In this document: piece by piece, positions 1 through 5,087 of the stretch
How the letters are laid out: every line of letters begins with the position of its first letter
How positions within the stretch are numbered: position 1 is the first letter of the stretch
Assembly: GCA_020853455.1 (NCBI GenBank)
Contig: JADYYV010000063.1
Coordinates: 1-8,122 of the forward strand
Direction of reading: 5' to 3'
Origin: Alphaproteobacteria bacterium
Lineage (GTDB): Bacteria; Pseudomonadota; Alphaproteobacteria; Micavibrionales; UBA2020
DNA length: 8,122 bases
Notes under the pieces: model-generated
What the model saw: the letters and a program-made list of their open reading frames with translations, nothing else
The model's database searches: none
What the model was told of the DNA's origin: nothing
Made by a program: the position numbers and the translations under genes

Positions 1-581
1 GCGTGCTGCCCGCGCATCGGCGCGAAAATCTGGCAGGTGACGACGGGGCCCGCCACCGTATCGATGCGCTGATAGCGCGCCTGCAGCGTATCGTCGCCGC
101 GGCTGAGGTAAATGCGGCGGGAATTTTCCTCCCGCCCCGGCTGGTGGCTTTTGCGGATGTCGTCGTCCAGCGCGTGAAACAGCGCGGCACTGAGGGGTGA
201 AAAAAATTCATCGCCGGCCGCGCTGCGGTAAATGACGGCGTAATTGTCGCCCGCCGGTTGCAGGATCAACCCGTGAAAGCCCGGCTGCCCGCGCTTTTCA
301 AAACCGCGCCAGAGCAATGCCTTCGCAAGATCGGCCAGCCCCGCGCGGGCGTTCCCGTCTTCGCCAAGTCGCGCGAGTATTTGCGCCACTTCGTCGGTTC
401 GGGGAGAGGGTGCGGCGTCGCCCGCAACATGCCGCTCCAGCGCGTCGCGGGAAAAACGCCATTGCCGCCCCAGTTTATGCGCGGGCACTTTGCCGTTCTG
501 CAGCCACTTGTAAAGCGTGCTGGGCGTTGTGCGCAAAAACTTCACCGCATCATCGAAATCCAGAAATTCGGCCGGTTGCAT
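1..581 (-). CDS. Excisionase-type HTH protein with GspE/PilB N-domain-like region (partial)
   Basis: The gene reads leftward from ATG 579-581 and is still open at the window edge, so the 3' end is missing; 193 residues are visible. An AAGGAG ribosome binding site lies six bases before the start. Residues 7-52 form a winged helix-turn-helix of the excisionase/MerR type (FLDFDDAVKFL, then TLYKWLQNGKVPAHKLGRQW and the wing RFSRDALERHV). After a short linker, residues about 85-190 follow the layout of the subdomain before the ATPase core in GspE/PilB/PulE proteins: a GLILQP strand, a VIYRSAAG strand-turn where family members have VRYRIDG, a helix, a basic/acidic stretch ending GREENSRRIYL (family: PQDGR), and RIDTVAGPVVTCQIF (family: S-x-P-T-x-x-G-E-x-V-V-x-R-I-L). 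The HTH assignment is firm. The secretion-ATPase resemblance is by pattern only; the Walker A motif would lie outside the window. It may be a DNA-binding regulator with a secretion-like sensory part. Confidence 0.75.
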   Translation of the reverse strand, partial: MQPAEFLDFDDAVKFLRTTPSTLYKWLQNGKVPAHKLGRQWRFSRDALERHVAGDAAPSPRTDEVAQILARLGEDGNARAGLADLAKALLWRGFEKRGQPGFHGLILQPAGDNYAVIYRSAAGDEFFSPLSAALFHALDDDIRKSHQPGREENSRRIYLSRGDDTLQARYQRIDTVAGPVVTCQIFAPMRGQH

Positions 582-600
582 TCGATTCTCCTTATTGTCT

Positions 601-632
601 TTAATTATCCATTATTATCATTAAATATCCAT
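601..632. repeat. Two 12-bp near-identical direct repeats over the leftward promoter
   Basis: TTAATTATCCAT (601-612) and TTAAATATCCAT (621-632) match at 11 of 12 positions and start exactly 20 bp apart, about two helical turns. They flank and overlap the -10 and spacer of the promoter of the HTH gene. This placement fits binding sites for a regulator, possibly the HTH protein itself. That role is inference; AT-richness makes short chance repeats more likely. Confidence 0.45.
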
Positions 633-639
633 AAGTCAA
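611..639 (-). promoter_or_regulatory. Sigma70-type promoter of the HTH gene
   Basis: On the minus strand, TTGACT (634-639) is a 5/6 match to the -35 consensus. It is followed by a 17-nt spacer and AATAAT (611-616), a 5/6 match to the -10. Transcription would start near 604, giving a leader of roughly 23 nt that carries the AAGGAG site. Confidence 0.6.
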
Positions 640-672
640 TCTATAAATGACAAAAGGGTGTAGCGGATGGCG

Positions 673-701
673 TTGACATAATTATCAGGGCGTCGCAAAA
701 T
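673..701 (+). promoter_or_regulatory. Sigma70-type promoter of the 741-1244 gene
   Basis: A perfect -35 TTGACA (673-678) is followed by a 17-nt spacer and CAAAAT (696-701), a 4/6 match to the -10. Transcription would start near 708, about 33 nt before the ATG at 741. It is divergent from the promoter at 611-639. Confidence 0.5.
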
Positions 702-740
702 GCAGCCAAATCAGAACAATAGAAACAATAAAGGTGTGCC

Positions 741-1244
741 ATGTCGAAACCCTCCGTTCAAATCCGCAAAGGCGATTTCGCCCGTGCGCTCTCCGTTGCC
801 GAAAAATTCAATGTGGCATCCGGCGCGCGCCCGAACCGCAAGGTGAAAGCGGTGCTGAAGGAAGCCGTCGAATTCACCGCATCCCTGATCGCGCCGCTGA
901 AGCAGGGCGAAGTGGTGCAGGAAGGCAGCGCATGGCACGGCCCCGACGATTTCCTGAACGTGAAACTGGCGCAGGACATCGCGCGCAAAAAAGACCGCGT
1001 CGATTACCTGACCGGCAATGTGGATGTGGTTGTGCCGAAATACGAAGCCGATGCGATCGAAAAAATCCGCAAGGCGTTCAAGCTGTCCTCCGACAAACAG
1101 GCGGCGGGTCTTGCCATCCGCGTGTACCAGTCGGTGGCCGACGGTTTGTGGCGCGGCAACGGGTTCTCGTATGAAAATCCGCAAGCGCCTGCGCTGGATA
1201 CGACCAAGATCCGCAACATTGTAACCGGTCCGCAAACGCCTTGA
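741..1244 (+). CDS. Hypothetical protein, 167 aa, with ribbon-helix-helix-like C-terminal half
   Basis: I do not recognise this family. The ATG at 741 has AAGGTG (731-736) upstream and a promoter at 673-701. Codon use is biased to GC-ending codons like the other genes, so it is very likely real. No signal peptide or membrane segment is visible, so it is probably cytoplasmic. The N-terminal 60 residues are basic and helix-prone (IRKGDFARALSVAEKF, then NRKVKAVLKEAVEF). Residues about 94-134 read as a short strand (VDVVVP) followed by two helices (EADAIEKIRKAFK and SDKQAAGLAIRVYQSVADG). This order resembles a ribbon-helix-helix DNA-binding fold, but the match is from pattern only and could be coincidental. 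The C-terminus ends in a loop-rich tail. It is transcribed divergently from the HTH gene, so the two may share regulation. No clear terminator follows it. Confidence 0.8.
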   Translation: MSKPSVQIRKGDFARALSVAEKFNVASGARPNRKVKAVLKEAVEFTASLIAPLKQGEVVQEGSAWHGPDDFLNVKLAQDIARKKDRVDYLTGNVDVVVPKYEADAIEKIRKAFKLSSDKQAAGLAIRVYQSVADGLWRGNGFSYENPQAPALDTTKIRNIVTGPQTP

Positions 1245-1298
1245 GTAATGCCACTCTGTTTTTGAACGTGGTATGGTTTAGAATAAACTCGGCCGCTG

Positions 1299-1733
1299 CT
1301 ATTTAGCTAGGGCATCATCAAGACGTTTAATCACTTTCAAACGATTGCTGTAGGACGATACGTAATCAAAATAAGCATCCATTCCATGTGACTGCCAATT
1401 GAAAATCTGATCTTCGGGTAGAAGAAGGGAAATATCAATTTGGTGACGTTCTGCCAGCAAAATTAATGCAACATCCCCTTCAACCACCCGTTGTGATGGT
1501 GGTGCCTGACGTGGATCTGGCATAGGCGCTAAGGAAGTAAGAGCAGTGTGTAATGAAGCTTCGCAAAAATCATCGTAACGAAGCCGATTATACGCTTCAT
1601 CAATTCCTCGACCTGCTCGAAACGGAATTTCACGAACCGCCGATACATTTGGGCAGCTTTTCTGTATATCGCTATGAGAGGCGCAAGATGCTGTCAATAA
1701 CAGAACAAGTGAATATAAAATGAAATGTTTCAA
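1299..1733 (-). CDS. Small putative lipoprotein, AT-rich, TTG start
   Basis: 144 residues. The N-terminus has a basic MKH, a hydrophobic stretch (FILYSLVLLL) and a lipobox TASC with the lipidated cysteine at residue 17, so the mature protein should be anchored in a membrane facing the periplasm. Cys27 and Cys57 remain in the mature part and could pair. The rest is helical and charged, with no family I recognise. The start must be TTG (1731-1733), because an in-frame TAA lies two codons upstream and no ATG or GTG precedes the signal peptide. That TAA is the stop of the AHSA1-like gene, so the two genes are in the same frame, separated only by one ATA codon, and are probably co-translated. Hand-counted GC over 1321-1680 is about 44%, clearly below its neighbours. 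This, with the different codon use, hints at acquisition by transfer. Confidence 0.75.
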   Translation of the reverse strand: MKHFILYSLVLLLTASCASHSDIQKSCPNVSAVREIPFRAGRGIDEAYNRLRYDDFCEASLHTALTSLAPMPDPRQAPPSQRVVEGDVALILLAERHQIDISLLLPEDQIFNWQSHGMDAYFDYVSSYSNRLKVIKRLDDALAK

Positions 1734-1736
1734 TAT

Positions 1737-2168
1737 TTAATCCATCACCACAGCCGCCAGCCCGTTCAGCATCTTCGTCCAGCCGTTTTCGGTTTTCTCG
1801 GCATAGTCGGGCAGTACGCCTTCATGCAAGAGCGTGATCTGGCTGCCGTTGCCGTCGCGGGTGATGTCGAGTGTCACGCGGGTTTCTTCGCCCGAAAATT
1901 TCGGGACTTTGAAGGTGAACACGATCCGGTCGGGGCGGCGGAGTTTCTCGTAGGTGCCGGTATGTTCGATATCCTCGCCCTTGCGGCGTTCGATGACGGT
2001 GAATGTGCCGCCTTCTTTCGCGTCGATTTCCACCTTTTGCATCTCGCCGTCAGGCGTTGAAAACAGGAATTTCGTGGCGATGGCGGGTGTCAGCCACGCG
2101 TCATAGATTTTTTCGGGTTTGGACAGGAAACCGCGCGTCACGCGGACGGTGGTGCGTTCATCGGTCAT
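1737..2168 (-). CDS. AHSA1-like SRPBCC (START-fold) protein
   Basis: 143 residues. The family fold is a helix-grip beta barrel with a hydrophobic pocket; AHSA1-like members are named after the Hsp90 ATPase activator, but the bacterial ones mostly have no defined ligand. The order of elements fits: an opening strand (TTVRVTRGFLSKPEKIYDAWLT, a family-typical start), FLFSTPDGEMQKVEIDAKEGGTF, then GTYEKLRRPDRIVFTF, RVTLDITRDGNGSQITLLHEG, and a closing helix with GWTKMLNGLAAVV, where GW is a family hallmark. The length is usual. I chose ATG 2166-2168 because GGGGAGG (2173-2179) sits just upstream and the homology starts there; an in-frame ATG at 2222 would add 18 residues unlike the family. It lies 69 bp downstream of the ankyrin gene on the same strand and is directly followed by the lipoprotein gene, suggesting one transcript. 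It is cytoplasmic and probably binds a small hydrophobic molecule, but no substrate can be named. Confidence 0.88.
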   Translation of the reverse strand: MTDERTTVRVTRGFLSKPEKIYDAWLTPAIATKFLFSTPDGEMQKVEIDAKEGGTFTVIERRKGEDIEHTGTYEKLRRPDRIVFTFKVPKFSGEETRVTLDITRDGNGSQITLLHEGVLPDYAEKTENGWTKMLNGLAAVVMD

Positions 2169-2237
2169 GCGGCCTCCCCATTTATACATCACGCTAACGC
2201 ATAGCATGGCAGGAGCGTTCACGCCGTCAAAGAATAT

Positions 2238-2954
2238 TTATGCGGCCTTTGGAACGGCAACGCCGCGATAGGGGCTTTGCAGCGGCTCCTCCGGCTTTGG
2301 CACATAAGCGTGAGTCTTGGCGTATTCGGCCATTTTCGCGAATTCTTCGGCGCGGTTGGCGACGATCTGCGGGGCGAGGTGAAGCATCTCGGCAAGGTTT
2401 TTCTCGCGGCGCTGCACGGCCAGTTCCTCTGCCGTCACTTCGCTGCGGCCGGGTTTGGCCTTGATGGTCGTGTCCGCGCCGCGCTCGATCAGCGCGAGCA
2501 GCCGGTCTTCATCGCCCATCAGCACGGCAAGGTGCAGGGCGGTGTAACTATGTTCGCCGTCGGTTGCGATTTTGTTGAGCGTTGCGGCGTTGCCGTCGAT
2601 CAGGTAATCGACAAACGGGCCGTGTCTGCGGGCGAGCGCGAGCGTCAGCGGCGTCCAGCCGTTGCCGTAGTCTTCATGGCGATCGCCGCCCATGCCGGCC
2701 AGCTGCACAAAAGCCTGAAAGCTGTTCCATTCCTGCGCATGGCGCATGGGCGAATGGCCGTCGTTGCTTTTCCAGTTGAGGAAATCTTTCGGGTATCTTT
2801 CCGCGATGCGGGTCAGCTCTGTCAGGTCTTCCTTTTCAATGGCATCGAAAAACTTTTCCTGCTCCTCTTCCCTTGTCGGCGCGTGATAGGGCTTGTGTGT
2901 TGCGCCCGTAAAAGCGTGGGTGAGGGAGTGGGAGAGCCAGTTGAAAGGGTTCAT
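2238..2954 (-). CDS. Ankyrin-repeat protein
   Basis: 238 residues when started at ATG 2952-2954, which has AGGA (2959-2962) upstream. A longer in-frame start at 3011 adds 19 residues but would overlap likely promoter sequence, so I prefer the shorter form. After a short N-terminal segment (MNPFNWLSHSL) come about four ankyrin units: residues 29-62 (EKFFDAIEKEDLTELTRIAE), 60-89 (NDGHSPMRHAQEW), 94-123 (YGNGWTPLTLALARRHGPFV) and 128-165 (SYTALHLAVLMGDEDRLLAL, ending ERGADTTIK). The third and fourth are closest to the consensus G-x-TPLHLA. A charged helical region (AEELAVQRREKNLAEML) and a Pro-rich tail follow. There is no signal peptide, so it is probably a cytoplasmic scaffold for protein contacts. 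It heads a leftward group with the AHSA1-like and lipoprotein genes. Its partner is unknown. Confidence 0.87.
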   Translation of the reverse strand: MNPFNWLSHSLTHAFTGATHKPYHAPTREEEQEKFFDAIEKEDLTELTRIAERYPKDFLNWKSNDGHSPMRHAQEWNSFQAFVQLAGMGGDRHEDYGNGWTPLTLALARRHGPFVDYLIDGNAATLNKIATDGEHSYTALHLAVLMGDEDRLLALIERGADTTIKAKPGRSEVTAEELAVQRREKNLAEMLHLAPQIVANRAEEFAKMAEYAKTHAYVPKPEEPLQSPYRGVAVPKAA

Positions 2955-3022
2955 ACAATCCTGCCAAGTTGTTGATATGTTAATGGTATTATAGTACCCA
3001 TATCCTGTCAAATGAGCGGGAA

Positions 3023-3051
3023 ATAATCGTTATATTACAATGCGGTGTCAA
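3023..3051 (-). promoter_or_regulatory. Candidate promoter of the ankyrin gene
   Basis: On the minus strand a perfect -35 TTGACA (3046-3051) is followed by a 17-nt spacer and GATTAT (3023-3028), a 4/6 match to the -10. Transcription would start near 3016, leaving a leader of about 62 nt before ATG 2954. A consensus TATAAT at 2988-2993 on the same strand has no -35 at the right distance, so it is less likely to be used alone. Confidence 0.45.
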
Positions 3052-3061
3052 TTATTTGACA
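3046..3061. promoter_or_regulatory. Palindrome built from two divergent -35 elements (possible operator)
   Basis: TGTCAA (3046-3051), a 4-nt centre TTAT, then TTGACA (3056-3061). The arms are perfect 6-bp complements. Each arm is also the -35 of a promoter pointing away from the centre. A third copy of the half-site, TGTCAAAT (3006-3013), lies exactly 40 bp to the left. It may be an operator for a dimeric repressor shared by the ankyrin and M20 genes, or only a consequence of two abutting -35 boxes. Confidence 0.45.
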
Positions 3062-3084
3062 TATTCCAAAAGCTTGGGCATGAT
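3056..3084 (+). promoter_or_regulatory. Candidate promoter of the M20 gene
   Basis: A perfect -35 TTGACA (3056-3061) is followed by a 17-nt spacer and CATGAT (3079-3084), a 4/6 match to the -10. Transcription would start near 3091, just before the AGGGA (3096-3100) that serves ATG 3110. This argues against the longer in-frame TTG (3056) and ATG (3080, 3083) starts, which lie inside the promoter. Confidence 0.5.
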
Positions 3085-3109
3085 GGCCGGATTACAGGGA
3101 AATCCGGAA

Positions 3110-4276
3110 ATGTCGGCAACCATCGATTCAATCACGACGCTCGCGCAGGCCTTGGTCAAAACGCCAAGCCAGGGCGGCATCGATGCGCCGGATAGCGTGC
3201 TGCAAGTGACGCGCGATTTTGCGCGCGGCATCGGGCTGGAATTTGAAACGCTGAAAGACGCGCAGGGCAACGATGTCGCGCTGGTCGCGAAAATCGACGG
3301 CGCGCATCCCGGCAAGACATGGGCCGTGAATGCGACGCTGGATACCGCGCCCGTCGGCAACAGGACGCAATGGAACAGCGACCCGTTTTCGGGCGAGATA
3401 AAAGACGGGCATCTGCTGGGCCGCGGCGCGGCGGATTCAAAACTAGCCGCCGCGATGTTCACGCATCTGGCGAATGAAATGCAGGCATTGAAGAACGACA
3501 TGCATGGCAGCCTGCTGCTGATACTGGATGCAGACGAACATACCGGCAATTTCGGCGGCATCAAGGCGGCGCTGGATGCCGGATACAAACCCGACGGCAT
3601 CATGATCGGCTATCCCGGCGACGATCAGGTCATCGTCGGCTCGCGCGGCTTTTCGCGCTATGAAATCGAGCTGACGGGGAAGGGCGCGCATAGCGGCGCA
3701 TCCGCCCCCGCCGAGGATAACGCGCTGATCCGCCTGTCCTCCATCGTGCAGGCGCTGACGAAACAGCAGCCCCATGCGCAGGACGATGAATTCCAGAAGC
3801 AGCCCAAGCTGACCGTGACCGAAGTATCGGGCGGCGACGGTTATGCGGTCGTGCCGTCAAAGGCGGTCATCAAGGTCGATATGCGTCTGACCCCCGCATT
3901 CAACGAAGCCGCCGCCGATAAGCATATCCGCAATATCGTCGCGCGGAACGACAAGAAAAACAAAGTGCCGGAATCTCGCGCGACGAAGATCGCGAAAATT
4001 TCAGCCGAGCCGCCGTTCCTGACCCCGCCATCATCGGTAATGCGCACCGCGCTGCGCGAAGCCATCGCCGAAATCACCGGCCAGCCGGTCAAGGAAGCGG
4101 TGTCGGGCCCGTCGAATATCGGCAATTTCATGGCGAAACAGGGCATCGAAGTGACCGCAGGCTATGGCGTGCCGGCATCGGGCGTCCATGCCGCAAATGA
4201 AAAAGCCGACCTGCGCCAGCTGCCGAAGGTGTATGACGTTTATAAAATTGCGCTTGGCAAGTTGCTAAAGGTTTAA
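3110..4276 (+). CDS. M20-family peptidase homologue with altered metal site
   Basis: 388 residues. M20 enzymes (ArgE, DapE, CPG2 and dipeptidases) hydrolyse amide bonds with two zinc ions. The fold is complete: an N-terminal catalytic part, a lid/dimerisation domain at about residues 175-290 (VGSRGFSRYEIEL, GKGAHSGASAPAEDNAL), and a C-terminal catalytic part with GPSNIGNFMAKQGIEVTAGY and VHAANE. Family residues that are kept: Asp78 (LDTAP), Asp109 (GRGAADSK), the general-base Glu143 (ADEH), the lid His194 and the metal-binding His360. Those changed: the usual GHxD is ATLD (Thr76 for His), the second Glu of DEE is His144, and the Glu of the GEP motif is Tyr168 (IGYPG). It may use a different or single metal, or may not be a peptidase at all. 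No signal peptide is present, so it is cytoplasmic. The start is ATG 3110, with AGGGA nine bases upstream. Transcription probably ends at the terminator at 4449-4477. Confidence 0.88.
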   Translation: MSATIDSITTLAQALVKTPSQGGIDAPDSVLQVTRDFARGIGLEFETLKDAQGNDVALVAKIDGAHPGKTWAVNATLDTAPVGNRTQWNSDPFSGEIKDGHLLGRGAADSKLAAAMFTHLANEMQALKNDMHGSLLLILDADEHTGNFGGIKAALDAGYKPDGIMIGYPGDDQVIVGSRGFSRYEIELTGKGAHSGASAPAEDNALIRLSSIVQALTKQQPHAQDDEFQKQPKLTVTEVSGGDGYAVVPSKAVIKVDMRLTPAFNEAAADKHIRNIVARNDKKNKVPESRATKIAKISAEPPFLTPPSSVMRTALREAIAEITGQPVKEAVSGPSNIGNFMAKQGIEVTAGYGVPASGVHAANEKADLRQLPKVYDVYKIALGKLLKV

Positions 4277-4318
4277 AATATTTTCCTGCATCCTGAAGAA
4301 AAGGTGTGCATCTCGCGC

Positions 4319-4360
4319 CCCCTCTCCCGCGCTGGCGGGAGAGGGCCGGGGTGAGGGGGA
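4319..4360. repeat. CCCTCTCCC-type palindromic intergenic repeat, copy A
   Basis: A perfect 11-bp hairpin: arms CCCTCTCCCGC (4320-4330) and GCGGGAGAGGG (4335-4345) around the loop GCTG, followed by a G-rich tail CCGGGGTGAGGGGG. This kind of REP-like element is scattered between genes in many proteobacteria. It lies past the M20 stop codon and may help stabilise that mRNA's 3' end. Confidence 0.8.
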
Positions 4361-4395
4361 GACTTTGCGCGCAATAGGGATTTTGCCCTGACACG

Positions 4396-4436
4396 CACCC
4401 TCTCCCTAACCCTCTCCCGCAAGGGCGGGAGAGGGG
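4396..4436. repeat. CCCTCTCCC-type palindromic intergenic repeat, copy B (inverted)
   Basis: The same 11-bp arms as copy A (4410-4420 and 4425-4435), here around the loop AAGG. The tail CACCCTCTCCCTAA lies on the left instead of the right, so copies A and B are inverted with respect to each other, like a BIME pair. The unrelated 35 bp between them (4361-4395) shows no gene. Confidence 0.8.
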
Positions 4437-4448
4437 ACAAACACCAAC

Positions 4449-4477
4449 AAAAAACCCCCGCTTGCGCGGGGGTTTTT
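4449..4477. terminator. Bidirectional intrinsic terminator
   Basis: A GC-rich stem CCCCCGC (4455-4461) / GCGGGGG (4466-4472) with loop TTGC, preceded by six A and followed by five T. It therefore works on either strand and sits between the convergent M20 gene (+) and the Gln-rich gene (-), serving both. Confidence 0.92.
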
Positions 4478-4504
4478 CTGACGTAGCGTCACTCTCCCAA
4501 AACT

Positions 4505-4783
4505 TTATGCGATAAGGTCGAGATACTGGCCGCGACGGCTGTCGTTGCGTTTGTCGGCGGCTCTCGCTTCTTCCTTCTGCTCGAACACCACTTCCTGGTT
4601 TCGTTTCTGTTCATCGCGCGCCTGAAGGCTGCGCTGGTTGTTTGAATTCTGGCTGCTGGCGGCGGGAGCTTCGCGGGGCTGCGTCTGTTCGTTGCGCGCA
4701 CGGGCTTCCTGCTGCTGCTGGGCGATGTTTGCCTGCTGCTGTATCTGTGCCGGACTGGGGCCTGTGCCTACCGCATCGACCAC
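4505..4783 (-). CDS. Small Gln-rich, probably disordered protein
   Basis: 92 residues, 17 of them Gln. The start is GTG (4781-4783), with GAGGAG (4795-4800) 11 nt upstream, a somewhat long spacing; no in-frame ATG is nearby. The N-terminal part has Gln runs (IQQQ, AQQQQEARAR); the middle is Ser/Asn/Gln-rich; the C-terminal part is highly charged (EEARAADKRNDSRRG) and ends in a short hydrophobic tail, QYLDLIA. No signal peptide, membrane segment or known domain is seen, so it is likely disordered or coiled-coil and cytoplasmic. Synonymous codon bias and the well-placed terminator support a real gene. A full CtrA box sits over the -35 region of its likely promoter, suggesting cell-cycle or motility-linked expression together with the divergent DUF2336 gene. 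The family and function are unknown. Confidence 0.72.
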   Translation of the reverse strand: MVDAVGTGPSPAQIQQQANIAQQQQEARARNEQTQPREAPAASSQNSNNQRSLQARDEQKRNQEVVFEQKEEARAADKRNDSRRGQYLDLIA

Positions 4784-4815
4784 GATATTGGGTACTCCTC
4801 TAAATTACCTTCCAT

Positions 4816-4846
4816 AGTATCAGGCGGTGGTTAACTTTCTCTTAAC
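4816..4846 (-). promoter_or_regulatory. CtrA box and -10 of the Gln-rich gene promoter
   Basis: Read leftward, TTAA-N7-TTAACC is a full match to the alphaproteobacterial CtrA consensus; the core occupies 4831-4846 and reads TTAACTTTCTCTTAAC on the plus strand. A candidate -10 GATACT (4816-4821) lies nine bases further on. The box covers the -35 region (4839-4844 for a 17-nt spacer), the usual position for activation by CtrA. The start site would be near 4809. Confidence 0.7.
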
Positions 4847-4930
4847 TGCGCATTTTTCCACTGCATCGGGAATCAGGGCGCATGATAATGTATGACAGAG
4901 GCAGGTAATTAATGTCCTGATATCATCAAT

Positions 4931-4957
4931 TTAAGGCATTTTTAACCGGTACTTAAC
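4931..4957 (+). promoter_or_regulatory. Three phased CtrA half-sites upstream of the DUF2336 gene
   Basis: TTAA occurs at 4931, 4942 and 4953, each separated by exactly seven bases (ggcattt and ccggtac), with C after the second and third. This makes two overlapping full CtrA boxes, the right-hand one reading TTAACCGGTACTTAAC (4942-4957). A further TTAA at 4909 is in the same 11-bp register. The right box covers the -35 region of the -10 at 4969-4974. Confidence 0.75.
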
Positions 4958-4968
4958 ATAAGACAGAT

Positions 4969-4974
4969 ATACTG
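4969..4974 (+). promoter_or_regulatory. Candidate -10 element of the DUF2336 gene
   Basis: TATACT matches the -10 consensus at five of six positions. There is no normal -35; the CtrA box occupies that place, as expected for an activator-dependent promoter. The start would be near 4981. Confidence 0.5.
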
Positions 4975-5013
4975 GAGGAAGGTGTAAATTTCTCCGGTGA
5001 TACACCCGTACTT

Positions 5014-5087
5014 GGGAGGTATGGGGACGCTGTCGGGGAATAAGAGGGGTTACGTGGGGATGGTTTCCACAACATCCGGGGAGAGGG
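5014..5087 (+). promoter_or_regulatory. G-rich leader with repeated GGGG tracts and GGA motifs
   Basis: Five GGGG tracts (5023-5026, 5035-5038, 5046-5049, 5056-5059, 5078-5081) and two GGG tracts (5014-5016, 5085-5087) fall within 74 bases around the DUF2336 start. The first four GGGG tracts are separated by 8, 7 and 6 bases, a possible four-layer G-quadruplex. GGA recurs at 5015, 5025, 5037, 5058 and 5080, with two more at 4974-4979; GGA is the core of CsrA sites. Both readings are inference. Confidence 0.4.

Noticed and set aside
258..650. Plus-strand open frame of 130 codons
   Set aside because: It is the complement of the HTH gene, whose domain, ribosome binding site and promoter are clear; its own product is Arg/Pro-rich shadow sequence.
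711..1235. Minus-strand open frame of 174 codons
   Set aside because: It mirrors the 741-1244 gene in a GC-rich genome; it has no ribosome binding site, and the plus-strand reading has normal composition and a promoter.
1276..1288. GTTTA-GAA-TAAAC hairpin between the convergent genes
   Set aside because: Five AT-rich pairs with a three-base loop and no T-run are too weak for a terminator.
2277..2975. Plus-strand open frame of 232 codons
   Set aside because: It lies antisense to the ankyrin gene, whose repeats are clear on the other strand.
2988..2993. Perfect TATAAT on the minus strand
   Set aside because: The nearest TTGACA (3006-3011) is only 12 bases away and no -35 fits at 16-18 bases, so it is not called as the main promoter.
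3056..3066. TTGACATATTC shared with 6216-6226
   Set aside because: An 11-base match is expected by chance in a window of this size, and both copies include the same -35 hexamer.
3052..3603. Minus-strand open frame of 183 codons
   Set aside because: It is antisense to the M20 gene, which has full family motifs on the plus strand.
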